From: Rhodocyclaceae bacterium
Lineage (GTDB): Bacteria; Pseudomonadota; Gammaproteobacteria; Burkholderiales; Rhodocyclaceae
DNA: 49,434 bases
Assembly (NCBI GenBank): GCA_026417115.1
Contig: JAOADW010000027.1
Location: 1 to 49,434 of the forward strand
Direction: 5' to 3'
Positions within the stretch are counted from its first letter, which is position 1. Every line of letters begins with the position of its first letter. The notes under the pieces are model-generated. The model saw only the letters and a program-made list of their open reading frames with translations, was not told the origin of the DNA and ran no database searches. Of the stretch, positions 9,952 to 18,766 are shown piece after piece. The position numbers and the translations under genes are program-made.

Positions 9952-9979
9952 ATATGGGGATTGACCGTTCGGCTTCAAG
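9952..9979 (-). promoter_or_regulatory. RpoH (sigma-32) type promoter for dnaK
   Basis: Minus strand CTTGAAG (9979-9973), exactly 13 bases, then CCCCATAT (9959-9952). This matches the heat-shock consensus CTTGAAA-N13-CCCCATNT at nearly every position. The -35 element lies over the last codons and stop of grpE. Activity is inferred from the match. Confidence 0.8.
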
Positions 9980-10559
9980 CGTTTTCGGCGTTTTCTTTGG
10001 CTTTGGCCACGGTGACGAGGGCCGGCCGCAGGATGCGTTCGTGCAAGCGATAGCCTTTCTGCAGCACGCTCACGACGGTGTTGGGTGCAGCTTCGCTCTC
10101 AACTAGTGCGATGGCTTGGTGCAGATGGGGATCGAATTTTTTGCCGAGCGGATTGATCTCGGCTACCGCATGTTTTTCGAAGGCGGCCACCAACTGTTTG
10201 AGGGTCAATTCGACGCCGGCGCGCAAGGCTTCTGGGCTTTGGTTTTGATCTGCCAGCGCAGCTTCCAGGCTATCCTTGACGGCCAGTAGCTCGGCGGCGA
10301 ATCGTTCGATCGCGAACTTGGCCGCCTTGGCAAGATCTTCTTGCGCACGCCGACGAACGTTCTCGGTTTCTGCTTTGGCGCGCAGCCAAGCATCGTAATG
10401 CTCGGCTGCTTTGAGCTCGGCGATCCGCAGCTGTTCCTCGAGGCTGGGCAAGGTTTCTTTGTCGCTGGCGGCTTCTCCAGCGTTGCTTGCCGTTTCCGCG
10501 GTGGAAGACGTAGCTTCGGCTTCGGGGAGCGATTGAACCGTATCTTCACGTTCTGACAT
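9975..10559 (-). CDS. grpE: Nucleotide exchange factor GrpE
   Basis: GrpE releases ADP from DnaK and works as a thermosensor. The 194 residues have an acidic, disordered N-terminus (about 1-35), a long coiled coil rich in Glu, Ala and Lys ([20 protein letters not shown], then [16 protein letters not shown]), and the C-terminal beta domain with [14 protein letters not shown] and [27 protein letters not shown] precedes the ATG at 10559. It opens the grpE-dnaK-dnaJ cluster behind a near-consensus RpoH promoter. Confidence 0.96.
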   Translation of the reverse strand: MSEREDTVQSLPEAEATSSTAETASNAGEAASDKETLPSLEEQLRIAELKAAEHYDAWLRAKAETENVRRRAQEDLAKAAKFAIERFAAELLAVKDSLEAALADQNQSPEALRAGVELTLKQLVAAFEKHAVAEINPLGKKFDPHLHQAIALVESEAAPNTVVSVLQKGYRLHERILRPALVTVAKAKENAENA

Positions 10560-10589
10560 AAAGATCTCCTGCTGAGCTAACCTTGCTCA

Positions 10590-10617
10590 CGATGGGGGTA
10601 AGACGCTGAAATTCAAG
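10590..10617 (-). promoter_or_regulatory. RpoH (sigma-32) type promoter for grpE
   Basis: Minus strand CTTGAAT (10617-10611), 13 bases, then CCCCATCG (10597-10590), close to the sigma-32 consensus. It lies 31 bases upstream of the grpE start. A smaller inverted repeat TGAGC-N7-GCTCA lies between it and the gene, but this is not a CIRCE element. Confidence 0.82.
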
Positions 10618-10634
10618 CTACGCCTTGGCGTAGC
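10617..10634 (-). terminator. Hairpin after the chemoreceptor gene, abutting the grpE promoter
   Basis: GCTACGCC-TT-GGCGTAGC is a perfect inverted repeat 13 bases after the chemoreceptor stop codon. Its last base is the first base of the RpoH -35 element. It may end the chemoreceptor message before the heat-shock promoter. The U tract is weak (TTGAATTT), so termination is tentative. Confidence 0.45.
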
Positions 10635-10646
10635 CCAGTTTGCCCG

Positions 10647-12263
10647 TCAGGTACGGAAACGACCCACTGCGCTTGCGAGCTCTTTGGCGAGGTTTTCGAG
10701 GTGTCGTGCGGATTGACTCGTCACTTGCACGGCAGCGTCGTTGTCATGCGCCATCGCTGCCACGGCCTGAACATCGGCAAAAACTTCTGCACCGATCTTT
10801 TTCTGAGCCTCGCTGGCAGCACTGATTTCATCGAGCCCCTGGCCGACCGTTTCGACAGAGCGATGGGCTGCTGTGAGCGTGTCTGCGACGATGGCAAGTG
10901 ATTTTTCACTGGCCGCAATGTCGTCCAGGCTCTCGCTCAAAGAACGGCGAACGGCACCTGATTTGGCGTCGAGGGTGCGCGTGATGGCGTCGATTTCATT
11001 GGCAGAAGCGGCCGATTTTTCCGCGAGTTTGCGCACCTCGTCCGCGACGACGGCAAAACCGCGGCCCATTTCGCCGGCGCGCGCGGCTTCGATGGCGGCA
11101 TTGAGCGCCAAGAGGTTGGTCTGATCGGCGATTTCTTTGACTTCGCCCGTGATGCGTGAAATGGAGCTGGTGGCGGCAACGAATTCATTGACGGCGCTTG
11201 CCATTTCATCGACAGCCTGTTTGACGCGCTGGATTTCTGCGATCAGCTGGGCGAGGTTTTCATGTCCCGCCTGCGCCCGTTCGAGGCTCTCTCGCGAGGC
11301 GTTGTGTACGCGTTCTGTGATCTCGGCGATTTCCTGGATGTGCTTTTCCATCCTTTCCACGGCAGCGGTAATGGCGCGCGCCTTTTCGTCTTGTCGGCGC
11401 GAACCCTGTTCGACGCGGTGGGAGCTCGTCACGAGTTCATGTGCAGCCTGGGCGACGGCGCGGGCGGAAGCATCGACGTGGCGCACCAAGGAGACGAATT
11501 TATCCATCATGTCGTTGAATGCTTGACTGGCGGCGCCGATTTCGTCGTGATGAACGACTTCCAAACGCCGGGTCAAATCGCCTTCTCCTTGCGCGATGGT
11601 TGCCAGACTGCGAGTCATTGCCTCGAGCGGCCTTACCACGACGCGACGAATGAAGATGTAGATGAACAACAAGAGCGGAAAGCTAATCCCGATGGCGATC
11701 AGAAACGAAAGGACGGTTTGCCGTGTGACGGCTTTTTCGACCTCATCGAGCGAGATTTTCATGCTGACGGCGCCGAGCACTGTGCCCTCCGGCGTCTGAT
11801 GACAAGCGATGCAGTCCTTGCCCAGATAATTCTTTGCGGCCAGCGTGGGGCGGACCACCCGCAAGTATTCGCCCTGGGCGTCTTTTTCAATGGCGATGAA
11901 TTCTTTTCCACTGGCGAGGACTTCCCGTTCGACTGCGTCGGGTTCGGCGTCGCTGGCCTTGCCAGGGCCATAGAGTTTGCTCACGGCTTCACCGCGCAAC
12001 ACCTTGAGATCGCGAATGACCGAAAGCTGTTTGATTTGATCGAGAAAGACTTCCCGCTGCGCGATGGTGCCCGTGATCATCATGCCGGTGAGACCGGCGA
12101 GCGTGGCTTCATGCATCGAATGAGAAAACTGCCGGGCTTGCGCGATCGCGGTGTCGCGGTTGACTTTGCTTTCCCAAAAGATCACGCTGCTCCATGCGAC
12201 AATCAGCATCAACCAAATGGCGCCGGTGAGTTTGATCCAGATTTTCAAATCGTTGAGACGCAT
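10647..12263 (-). CDS. Methyl-accepting chemotaxis protein with a periplasmic haem-c (CxxCH) sensor
   Basis: This 538-residue chemoreceptor has a first membrane helix (about 12-30), a periplasmic region to about 183, a second helix (about 184-205), a HAMP segment and a long cytoplasmic signalling coil with the conserved tip containing [20 protein letters not shown] then [19 protein letters not shown]. The periplasmic part contains [13 protein letters not shown], a CxxCH motif at residues 151-155 on the side where c-type haem is attached, so it may sense redox state or a haem ligand such as O2 or NO. The tip has Met where many receptors have Gln ([10 protein letters not shown]). No C-terminal CheR-tether pentapeptide is present. 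The ATG at 12263 is chosen because the membrane helix follows directly; an upstream ATG at 12320 would add an unlikely polar extension. Confidence 0.92.
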   Translation of the reverse strand: MRLNDLKIWIKLTGAIWLMLIVAWSSVIFWESKVNRDTAIAQARQFSHSMHEATLAGLTGMMITGTIAQREVFLDQIKQLSVIRDLKVLRGEAVSKLYGPGKASDAEPDAVEREVLASGKEFIAIEKDAQGEYLRVVRPTLAAKNYLGKDCIACHQTPEGTVLGAVSMKISLDEVEKAVTRQTVLSFLIAIGISFPLLLFIYIFIRRVVVRPLEAMTRSLATIAQGEGDLTRRLEVVHHDEIGAASQAFNDMMDKFVSLVRHVDASARAVAQAAHELVTSSHRVEQGSRRQDEKARAITAAVERMEKHIQEIAEITERVHNASRESLERAQAGHENLAQLIAEIQRVKQAVDEMASAVNEFVAATSSISRITGEVKEIADQTNLLALNAAIEAARAGEMGRGFAVVADEVRKLAEKSAASANEIDAITRTLDAKSGAVRRSLSESLDDIAASEKSLAIVADTLTAAHRSVETVGQGLDEISAASEAQKKIGAEVFADVQAVAAMAHDNDAAVQVTSQSARHLENLAKELASAVGRFRT

Positions 12264-12326
12264 TGTTGCCCCCGCGCGACTACTGCAATCATAGTCGAGA
12301 ACGCGATGTATGTCTTGCATATCCGC

Positions 12327-12344
12327 ATTCGCTGCGAAGCGAAT
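12327..12344. repeat. Small inverted repeat upstream of the chemoreceptor gene
   Basis: ATTCGCT-GCGA-AGCGAAT, seven-base arms and a four-base spacer, lies in the 224-base gap between the trxC stop and the chemoreceptor start. It could be an operator or a weak trxC terminator (no U tract). The rest of this gap shows no gene that I can support. Confidence 0.3.
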
Positions 12345-12487
12345 TCGACCGACGCCCTGGACGATGGCGGGGATTTATGAGAAACACGATTTTCATGCAG
12401 TACTCCTTGACCCTGTGCATGGTAAATGGGTTGCGCGGAGGGCTTACGCGTTGGCCCGAGAGGTCTTTTCGCTTCTTCGTAGGGAGC

Positions 12488-12922
12488 TCACAGCGCAGCC
12501 TTGGTCCAGCGGACGATTGCAGCGCTGTCCAGGGCGCCGGCTTGGCGGGCGATTTCATGCCCGCCATGGAACAGGATCAAGGTCGGGATGCTGCGGATCC
12601 CCAAGCGGGCGGCAAGCTGGGGCTCGGTTTCGGTGTTGATTTTCGCGAGTCGCACATGGGGCTCAAGCGTTCGCGCCGCCTGCGCGAACGCCGGCGCCAT
12701 CATGCGGCAGGGGCCACACCAGGGAGCCCAGAAGTCGACGAGGAGAGGAATGTTTGAGGCGCGCAAGTGTTTTTCGAACGAGGCAGCGTCAAGCTCTACG
12801 GGCTGTCCTGTGAAGAGCGCTCCTTTGCAGCGTCCGCAATGACCCCCAGCGTCGAGTTTTTCTGCGGGAAGCCGGTTCGTCGTATGGCAGTGGGGGCAGA
12901 CGATATGCAGCGTTTCAGACAT
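12488..12922 (-). CDS. trxC: Thioredoxin 2 (zinc-containing thioredoxin)
   Basis: TrxC reduces protein disulphides in the cytoplasm and is often tied to oxidative stress. The 144 residues begin with a zinc-finger N-terminus (CPHC near residue 9 and CGRC near 30) that ordinary thioredoxin lacks, followed by the thioredoxin fold with active site WAPWCGPCRMMAPAF and the cis-proline segment IRSIPTLILF. The ATG at 12922 overlaps the end of hemH by eight bases, so the two are cotranscribed and probably coupled. Confidence 0.95.
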   Translation of the reverse strand: MSETLHIVCPHCHTTNRLPAEKLDAGGHCGRCKGALFTGQPVELDAASFEKHLRASNIPLLVDFWAPWCGPCRMMAPAFAQAARTLEPHVRLAKINTETEPQLAARLGIRSIPTLILFHGGHEIARQAGALDSAAIVRWTKAAL

Positions 12923-13940
12923 GGCGGGCTCCTTCAGGATTCTGCGCATGGGGTGAGATGAATTGGGCAAGCTTGTCGAGGCAGAGGTCGGCCAATGCCG
13001 CAATCCACTCAGGACGTTCGTTGAGGCAAGGGATATAGCGGAACTCCACACCGCCGGCAGCCAGAAAGGCAGCGCGGCATTCCATGTCGATTTCTTCGAG
13101 CGTTTCGAGACAGTCGGCGCTGAAGCCAGGGCAGATCACATCGACGCTTTGGACGCCTTCACGTGCGAGCGCCTCGAGCGTTGCTTGCGTATAGGGTTGT
13201 AGCCAAGCAGTGGGGCCAAAACGCGATTGGAAAGCGATGCACCAGTCGCGTGCATCGAGCTCGAGCATTTGCGCCAAAGCCTTCGCCGTGGCATGGCATT
13301 GTTCGGCATAAGGGTCGCCTGCGGCGACCGCCCGTTGGGGAATGCCATGAAAGCTCATCACCAGCTTTTCAGCGCGGCCGTTTTTTCCCCAATGTGCGCG
13401 TATGGAGTGCGCGAGCGCGGCGAGATAGCCCTGATCGAGGAAATAATCTCGCACGAGGTGAATCTCGGCGGCATGGGGCTTTCGCGTCTGCCAGCGTTGC
13501 ACCAGATCTTCGACGCTGCCCGTCGTGCTGGCCGAATATTGGGGATAAAGAGGCAACAGGAGGATGCGCTCGATTCCTTCCTGGACGAGGCGGTCGAGAA
13601 CCTCTGTCAGGCGCGGCTTGCCATAGCGCATGGCCCAATCGACGAGAAGATCGGCATGACCGCGAGCGCCCAACAGGCCCTTGAGCAGCACCGCCTGTCG
13701 GCGCGTATGGACGATGAGGGGAGATCCTTCTTCGCTCCAAATCTTGGCATATTTCGCCGCTGATTTCACAGGGCGTGTGGCAAGGATGATGCCGTAAAGA
13801 ATGGGCAACCAAAGCCAGCGGGGAGCATCGACGACGCGAGGATCCCCTAGGAATTCCGCGAGGTAGGCACGTACCGCCGAGGGGGTAGGCGCTTCGGGAG
13901 AACCGAGGTTTGCGAGCAGAATCGCTGTGGAAGGCGCCAT
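12915..13940 (-). CDS. hemH: Ferrochelatase
   Basis: HemH inserts Fe(II) into protoporphyrin IX, the last step of haem b synthesis. The 341 residues start MAPSTAILLANLGSPEAPTP and contain the family blocks YPQYSASTTGSV, VMSFHGIPQRAVAAGDPY with the metal-site His, AFQSRFGPTAWLQPYT and CPGFSADCLETLEEI. The 3' end overlaps trxC by eight bases; the 5' end is one base from the hrcA stop, so hrcA-hemH-trxC appears to be one operon. The TonB iron operon is about 12 kb away. Confidence 0.97.
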   Translation of the reverse strand: MAPSTAILLANLGSPEAPTPSAVRAYLAEFLGDPRVVDAPRWLWLPILYGIILATRPVKSAAKYAKIWSEEGSPLIVHTRRQAVLLKGLLGARGHADLLVDWAMRYGKPRLTEVLDRLVQEGIERILLLPLYPQYSASTTGSVEDLVQRWQTRKPHAAEIHLVRDYFLDQGYLAALAHSIRAHWGKNGRAEKLVMSFHGIPQRAVAAGDPYAEQCHATAKALAQMLELDARDWCIAFQSRFGPTAWLQPYTQATLEALAREGVQSVDVICPGFSADCLETLEEIDMECRAAFLAAGGVEFRYIPCLNERPEWIAALADLCLDKLAQFISPHAQNPEGARHV

Positions 13941-13941
13941 C

Positions 13942-14958
13942 TCAATGGAGGGAAAGGGCCGAGGACAAAAGTTTGGCCGTGATATCGACGATGGGGATTA
14001 CCCGCTCATAAGCCATGCGGGTCGGGCCTATGACGCCGATCGTGCCCACGATTTGGCCATTGGCTTCATAGGGAGCGGCCACGATGCTGCAATCGTCGAG
14101 CGGCGCGATGCCCGACTCGCTGCCGATGAATACCTGCACGCCTTCGGCTCGGTTCGAAAGGTCGAGCAATTCGATGAGCCGGGTTTTTTGTTCGAAAAGT
14201 TCGAAGAGTTGACGAAGGCGCTCGCGGTTGGCCGCGAGGTCTTCACTATCGAGCAGGTTCTTTTCGCCGACGATCAGATATTCGCCGCCTTTCTCGACGA
14301 CCTCGCTGCTCGCTTCGACGGCGGCGTTCATCAGTTCGGCAAGGTTGGCCGACAATTGACGCAGCTCGTTTTTGAGTTTGATGCGAATCTCTGCGAAGTC
14401 GAGGCCCGCGCAATGCTCGGTCAGGTAGTTGGCAGCCATCGTGAGTTCCGCGGGCGTGTAGGCGCGCTGAGTGAGCAGCAAGCGATTTTGCACTTCGCCT
14501 TCCGCGGTGACGATGATCAGCAAGATGCGGGAATCGGTGAGGCTGATGAATTCGATGTGCCGGATCTTGGGTAATGTCCGTCGTGGCACGACGACCACGC
14601 CGGCGAAATGCGTGAGCGCAGAGATCATCTGCGAGGCTTGCTGTAAGACGCGTTGTGGTACGTCGGGGGTGATCGCTTCCTTGAGCACTTCGACTTGTTG
14701 GGGGTCGAGGGGCTGGACGGTAAGTAAGGTATCGATGAACAGGCGGTAGCCTCGTGCGGTGGGCACGCGTCCTGCCGACGTATGGGGGCTTGCGATGAAC
14801 CCCATTTCCTCGAGATCGGCCATCACATTGCGAATGGTCGCCGGCGAGAGCTCGAGACCGGAATACTTTGAGAGCGTGCGCGAGCCGATCGGCTGACCTT
14901 CGACGATATAGCGTTCGATCAGGGTCTTGAGCAGGGTTTTGGCGCGTGCATCCAACAT
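13942..14958 (-). CDS. hrcA: Heat-inducible transcription repressor HrcA
   Basis: HrcA represses chaperone genes by binding CIRCE operators and depends on GroEL for activity. The 338 residues begin [20 protein letters not shown] with a winged helix containing [20 protein letters not shown] and [15 protein letters not shown], then the central and C-terminal domains ([18 protein letters not shown]). The ATG at 14958 is chosen because the known N-terminus begins there; upstream in-frame sequence is shared with the divergent gene. No CIRCE repeat is visible upstream of grpE, dnaK, dnaJ or hrcA, so its targets (probably groESL) lie outside the window. Confidence 0.96.
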   Translation of the reverse strand: MLDARAKTLLKTLIERYIVEGQPIGSRTLSKYSGLELSPATIRNVMADLEEMGFIASPHTSAGRVPTARGYRLFIDTLLTVQPLDPQQVEVLKEAITPDVPQRVLQQASQMISALTHFAGVVVVPRRTLPKIRHIEFISLTDSRILLIIVTAEGEVQNRLLLTQRAYTPAELTMAANYLTEHCAGLDFAEIRIKLKNELRQLSANLAELMNAAVEASSEVVEKGGEYLIVGEKNLLDSEDLAANRERLRQLFELFEQKTRLIELLDLSNRAEGVQVFIGSESGIAPLDDCSIVAAPYEANGQIVGTIGVIGPTRMAYERVIPIVDITAKLLSSALSLH

Positions 14959-14967
14959 AGGAAAAAG

Positions 14968-14993
14968 ATTGTAGCGAAGCCGTCGATTACAAT
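14968..14993. promoter_or_regulatory. Divergent -10 elements between hrcA and the DNA methyltransferase gene
   Basis: ATTGTA (14968-14973) and TACAAT (14988-14993) form an inverted pair 14 bases apart. Each reads TACAAT on the strand of the gene it faces, so both could be -10 boxes in the 73-base divergent gap. Matching -35 boxes are poor. An eight-base T run follows at 15002-15009. Confidence 0.35.
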
Positions 14994-15031
14994 GCAGCAG
15001 ATTTTTTTTCTGGGCGACGAGTTCCCTTTCC

Positions 15032-16216
15032 ATGTTGAGACCTGTGCGCGATATCGTCCGTCTCGGCCAAGTATTCACGCCACCAGACATCGTCGAGCAA
15101 ATGCTCGCCTTGCGGCGCAACCGAGGGCGTACGCTTGATCCCGCCGCGGGAGATGGCGTTTTTTGCACACGCATTCCCGGTTGCGAAGCAATCGAGATCG
15201 ATCCGGTGGTGGCGCCGCCTCATGCGCGGGTAATGGATTTCTTTGCGCTGCCTGAAAGCGAACGCTTCGCGACCATCATCGGCAATCCCCCTTATGTTCG
15301 CTACCAAGACATCCCGGAGCGGACGCGGCGATTGCTCGATCGGCGGATGTTCGATGGCCGCAGCAATCTCTATTTGCATTTCATTGCCAAAGCGGTGCGT
15401 CATCTCGAGCCCGGCGGCGAGTTGATCTTCATCGTGCCACGTGAGTTTGCGAAACTCACCGCGGCAAGCAAACTCAACGCCTTTCTATATGAACAAGGCG
15501 ACATCACCGATTTCATCGAGCTCGGCGATGCCCGTATCTTCGGTGACTATACGCCGAATTGCGCGATCTTTCGCTTCGAGCGCGGGCGGTTTTTGCGGCG
15601 GCTGCACGATGGCCGGCGGTTTGTGTTGCACGAGGGACAGCTGTTGTTTCTTTCGAGCGACTATCGGGTACCCTTGTCCGAGCTCTTTGCCGTCAAAGTA
15701 GGGGCGGTTTCTGGCGCCGATGAGGTTTTTACCCATCCTGAAGGCAATGCCGAATTCGTCCATTCAAAGACGATCGACGATGGCTCGACACGTCGTATGA
15801 TCTTCGGCATCCGCCATCCCCATCTCGAAAAACACAAGGAACGCCTGCTCTCCCGCCGCGTACGTGCGTTCGATGCCTCGAATTGGTGGCAGTGGGGGCG
15901 CCTGCATCACATCAGTGAGGCGCCGCGCATTTATGTCAACGCCAGGACGCGACGCAGGCGGCCTTTTTTCCTGCACGAATGCCGCAATTACGATGGCTCG
16001 ATTTTGGCGCTGTTTCCTCGCCTTGAGGGAATGAACCTCCCGCTCGCGTGCGAGATGCTCAATGAGCAGGTCGACTGGTGCGAGCTGGGGTTCGTCTGCG
16101 ACGGCCGCTATTTGTTCTCACAGCGTGCGTTGCAAAACTGCTTGTTGCCGGCGGAATTCGAAGATTTCCTGCTGCAGAAAAAAAGTCGCGCGCATGCGCA
16201 AGGCGGGGCGAGTTAG
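15032..16216 (+). CDS. N6-adenine-type DNA methyltransferase (Eco57I-like), orphan
   Basis: The 394 residues carry the gamma-class adenine methyltransferase order: motif X GQVFTPP (residues 12-18), the S-adenosylmethionine loop DPAAGDGVF (36-44), acidic EIDP (55-58) and catalytic NPPY (85-88), followed by an Eco57I-like target-recognition part. A plausible substrate is adenine in DNA. No endonuclease gene, specificity subunit or mobile element is adjacent. NAD kinase follows after 10 bases in the same direction, and G+C looks like the neighbours, so it appears to be a resident orphan enzyme. Cotranscription with a housekeeping operon is unusual for a restriction-modification remnant. Family level is firm; whether it methylates DNA in this cell is not shown. 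Confidence 0.85.
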   Translation: MLRPVRDIVRLGQVFTPPDIVEQMLALRRNRGRTLDPAAGDGVFCTRIPGCEAIEIDPVVAPPHARVMDFFALPESERFATIIGNPPYVRYQDIPERTRRLLDRRMFDGRSNLYLHFIAKAVRHLEPGGELIFIVPREFAKLTAASKLNAFLYEQGDITDFIELGDARIFGDYTPNCAIFRFERGRFLRRLHDGRRFVLHEGQLLFLSSDYRVPLSELFAVKVGAVSGADEVFTHPEGNAEFVHSKTIDDGSTRRMIFGIRHPHLEKHKERLLSRRVRAFDASNWWQWGRLHHISEAPRIYVNARTRRRRPFFLHECRNYDGSILALFPRLEGMNLPLACEMLNEQVDWCELGFVCDGRYLFSQRALQNCLLPAEFEDFLLQKKSRAHAQGGAS

Positions 16217-16226
16217 AGGCACGGCC

Positions 16227-17099
16227 ATGAATTTTACGACGGTTGCATTGTTCGCAAAAGCCGGAAGCTTGGAAGCCGGGGAGTCTCTAAAAACCTTGGT
16301 CTCCTGGCTCGAAGCGCGAAAGCGACGGGTGCTCATCGACCGAGAAATCGCCTATGCCCTTGACTTAGCGGAAAAGTCGGCAGACGATGCGCGCCTGGTC
16401 GCCGAAGCCGAGCTCGCCATCGTCGTCGGGGGCGACGGTACCTTGCTGTCGGCGGCGCGGCGCTTGGCTGGCCATGCGATTCCGCTGGTGGGCATCAATC
16501 AAGGTCGGCTTGGATTCATGACCGACATCGCGCGCGCCGATATGCTGCCCGCGCTGGAGGATTTGCTGGCAGGTCGCTTTCATGCTGACCATCGCAGCCT
16601 GCTTGAAGCGACGGTATGGCGAGAAGGACAGCAGATCTTCCGCACCTTGGCGCTCAATGACGTCGTGGTGAATAAAGGCGATCTCGGCCGCATGATCGAG
16701 CTCGAGGTGCGGGTGGATGACGAATTTCTCTACGTTCTTCATGCCGACGGCATGATCGTGGCGACGCCGACGGGTTCAACGGCCTATGCGTTGTCCGCCA
16801 ACGGCCCGATCTTGCAGCCTGCTGTGCCTGGCCTCGCGCTGGTGCCCTTGTGCCCCCATGGTCTGACGCATCGCCCGATCACGATCGCCGATCGTAGCCG
16901 CATCCGGCTTTCGTTGATCTCTCCCCAACAAGCCCGCATGCATTGCGATGGCCAAAGCCATGTCGACCTGGCGACCGGCGACGTCGTCGATATCTCCCGA
17001 GCCTCCTGCGTGATCACGCTTCTTCACCCTCCGGGTTACAGTTATTTCGCGATGCTCCGGGAAAAGCTTCACTGGAGCGCCACCCCTAGACGTCTCTAA
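16227..17099 (+). CDS. nadK: NAD kinase
   Basis: NadK phosphorylates NAD to NADP using ATP or polyphosphate. The 290 residues start MNFTTVALFAKAGSLEAGES and show the catalytic GGDGT at residues 68-72, GINQGRLGFMTD, the NAD-site segment LNDVVVNKGD and the glycine-rich ATPTGSTAYALSANGPI. The ATG at 16227 lies 10 bases after the methyltransferase stop with AGAGGCACGGCC ahead of it. recN begins three bases after its stop, a pairing common in proteobacteria. Confidence 0.96.
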   Translation: MNFTTVALFAKAGSLEAGESLKTLVSWLEARKRRVLIDREIAYALDLAEKSADDARLVAEAELAIVVGGDGTLLSAARRLAGHAIPLVGINQGRLGFMTDIARADMLPALEDLLAGRFHADHRSLLEATVWREGQQIFRTLALNDVVVNKGDLGRMIELEVRVDDEFLYVLHADGMIVATPTGSTAYALSANGPILQPAVPGLALVPLCPHGLTHRPITIADRSRIRLSLISPQQARMHCDGQSHVDLATGDVVDISRASCVITLLHPPGYSYFAMLREKLHWSATPRRL

Positions 17100-17102
17100 G
17101 CC

Positions 17103-18764
17103 ATGTTGCTGCGTTTGTCGATACGGGACTTCGTCATCGTCGATCGGCTCGAACTCGAATTTCCTTCCGGTTTCGGCGCGCTGACAGGGGAGACGGGGGC
17201 GGGCAAATCGATCCTCATCGATGCCCTCTCCCTGGCCCTAGGGGCGCGAGCGGACGCCAGCATCGTCCGCAGCGGCGCAGACAAGGCGGATATCGCCGCG
17301 GAATTTTCCTTCGCCGAGGATTCGCCGGTCAGACGCTGGCTCCTCGACAACGATTTCGAAGCGGAGACTTGCCTTTTGCGCCGGGTCATCGATCAGCAAG
17401 GGCGTTCGCGCGCCTGGATCAATGGCGTCGCCGCGACGCTTACGCAGCTGCGCGAACTCGGCGCCTGGCTCTGCGACATCCACGGCCAACATGCCCATCA
17501 TCGTTTGTTGCACGCAGAGGCTCAACGACAGCTGCTCGACGAGCAGGCAGGGGCGAGCACGTTGGCGCGCGCAGTGGCCATGCATTACTCCGACTGGCGC
17601 GAAGCGCGCGCAGCGCTCGCCGAGGCCGAGCGCGATCGAGAAGCCATGGCGCAGGAACGAGAATTGCTGGCTTGGCAGATCAAGGAGCTCGAAGCGCTGG
17701 CGTTCGATCTCCATGAGTGGCGTGAGATCGAGGCCGAACAACGCCGGCTTTCCCATGCGGCAAGCTTGCTGGAAGCGGTGGATCTCGCCTTGGCGTTGAT
17801 CGAAGAGGAAATGGGAGAACGAAGAGAGGCCGTGCTTGATGCGTTGCAGCGCTCGAGCGCGCGCTTGCATGAGCTGTCACAGATCGATGCCCAGCTGGCG
17901 GAACCCGCCGAGTTGCTGGCCGGCGCCTGTGTCGAACTCACAGAGGCCGCGCATGCCTTGCGGCGGTATCGGGAGCGCCTCGATCTCGATCCGCAGCGCC
18001 TGCTCGAGCTCGACCGACGCATTGAAGCCGTCGTGGATCTCGCGCGCAAGCACCGGGTTGCGCCGGAGGAGCTGCCCGAGCGCTTGGCGAGCCTACGCGC
18101 ACGTTTGGACGCGCTCTCCCGTGCCTCCGACCCCGAGCATCTGGCGCGGGCGGTAGAAGCAGCAGAAGCTGCCTATCGCGAGGCAGCGGAGAAGCTTTCT
18201 CAGGCGCGGCGGGCGACCGCAGAAAAACTTGCCTCCGCGGTCACGGCGGCGATGCAGGAGCTGGCGATGGCCGGCGGCCGCTTCGAAATCGCGCTCACGC
18301 CGCTCGCCGAGCCGAGCGCCCAGGGTCTGGAAGCCGTCGAATTTCGCGTCGCCGCCAATCAAGGCCAAAATCCCCAGCCGCTTGCCAAGGTCGCCTCGGG
18401 TGGGGAATTGTCGCGCATCGGCCTTGCTCTGATGGTCATCGCCAGTCAAGCGCGCGCCGTCGAAACTATGATCTTCGATGAAGTCGATGTCGGCATCGGT
18501 GGGCGCGTAGGCGAGATCGTCGGGCGCTTGTTGCGGGAATTGGGGCGAACCCGTCAGGTTCTGTGCGTCACGCATCTGCCGCAAGTCGCCGCCTGCGCCG
18601 ATTGGCAATGGTCGGTTGGCAAAGAAACGCGCGCGGGCATGGTCACAACCCGCCTCGTCATGCTCGACCACGCAGGGCGTGTCGAAGAAATCGCGCGCAT
18701 GCTTGGAGGGATGAAGATCACGGACACCACGCGGCAGCATGCGCGCGAGATGCTGGGAGGCTGA
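17103..18764 (+). CDS. recN: DNA repair protein RecN
   Basis: RecN is an SMC-like ATPase acting in double-strand break repair. The 553 residues have Walker A GETGAGKS at 29-36, a long central coiled coil rich in Glu, Ala and Arg (about 150-370), the ABC-type signature KVASGGELSRIGLALMVIAS, and Walker B MIFDEVDVGIGGRVGE, then LCVTHLPQVAACAD. The length is standard. It is placed tightly between nadK and the LysR-type gene. Confidence 0.96.
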   Translation: MLLRLSIRDFVIVDRLELEFPSGFGALTGETGAGKSILIDALSLALGARADASIVRSGADKADIAAEFSFAEDSPVRRWLLDNDFEAETCLLRRVIDQQGRSRAWINGVAATLTQLRELGAWLCDIHGQHAHHRLLHAEAQRQLLDEQAGASTLARAVAMHYSDWREARAALAEAERDREAMAQERELLAWQIKELEALAFDLHEWREIEAEQRRLSHAASLLEAVDLALALIEEEMGERREAVLDALQRSSARLHELSQIDAQLAEPAELLAGACVELTEAAHALRRYRERLDLDPQRLLELDRRIEAVVDLARKHRVAPEELPERLASLRARLDALSRASDPEHLARAVEAAEAAYREAAEKLSQARRATAEKLASAVTAAMQELAMAGGRFEIALTPLAEPSAQGLEAVEFRVAANQGQNPQPLAKVASGGELSRIGLALMVIASQARAVETMIFDEVDVGIGGRVGEIVGRLLRELGRTRQVLCVTHLPQVAACADWQWSVGKETRAGMVTTRLVMLDHAGRVEEIARMLGGMKITDTTRQHAREMLGG

Positions 18765-18766
18765 GC

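Noticed and set aside
9911..15031. CIRCE operator for HrcA near the chaperone genes
   Set aside because: I looked for TTAGCACTC-N9-GAGTGCTAA upstream of hrcA, grpE and dnaK. The nearest repeat (TGAGC-N7-GCTCA at about 10574-10592) does not match.
15032..16216. Restriction-modification island
   Set aside because: No endonuclease, specificity gene, repeats or change in base composition next to the methyltransferase.
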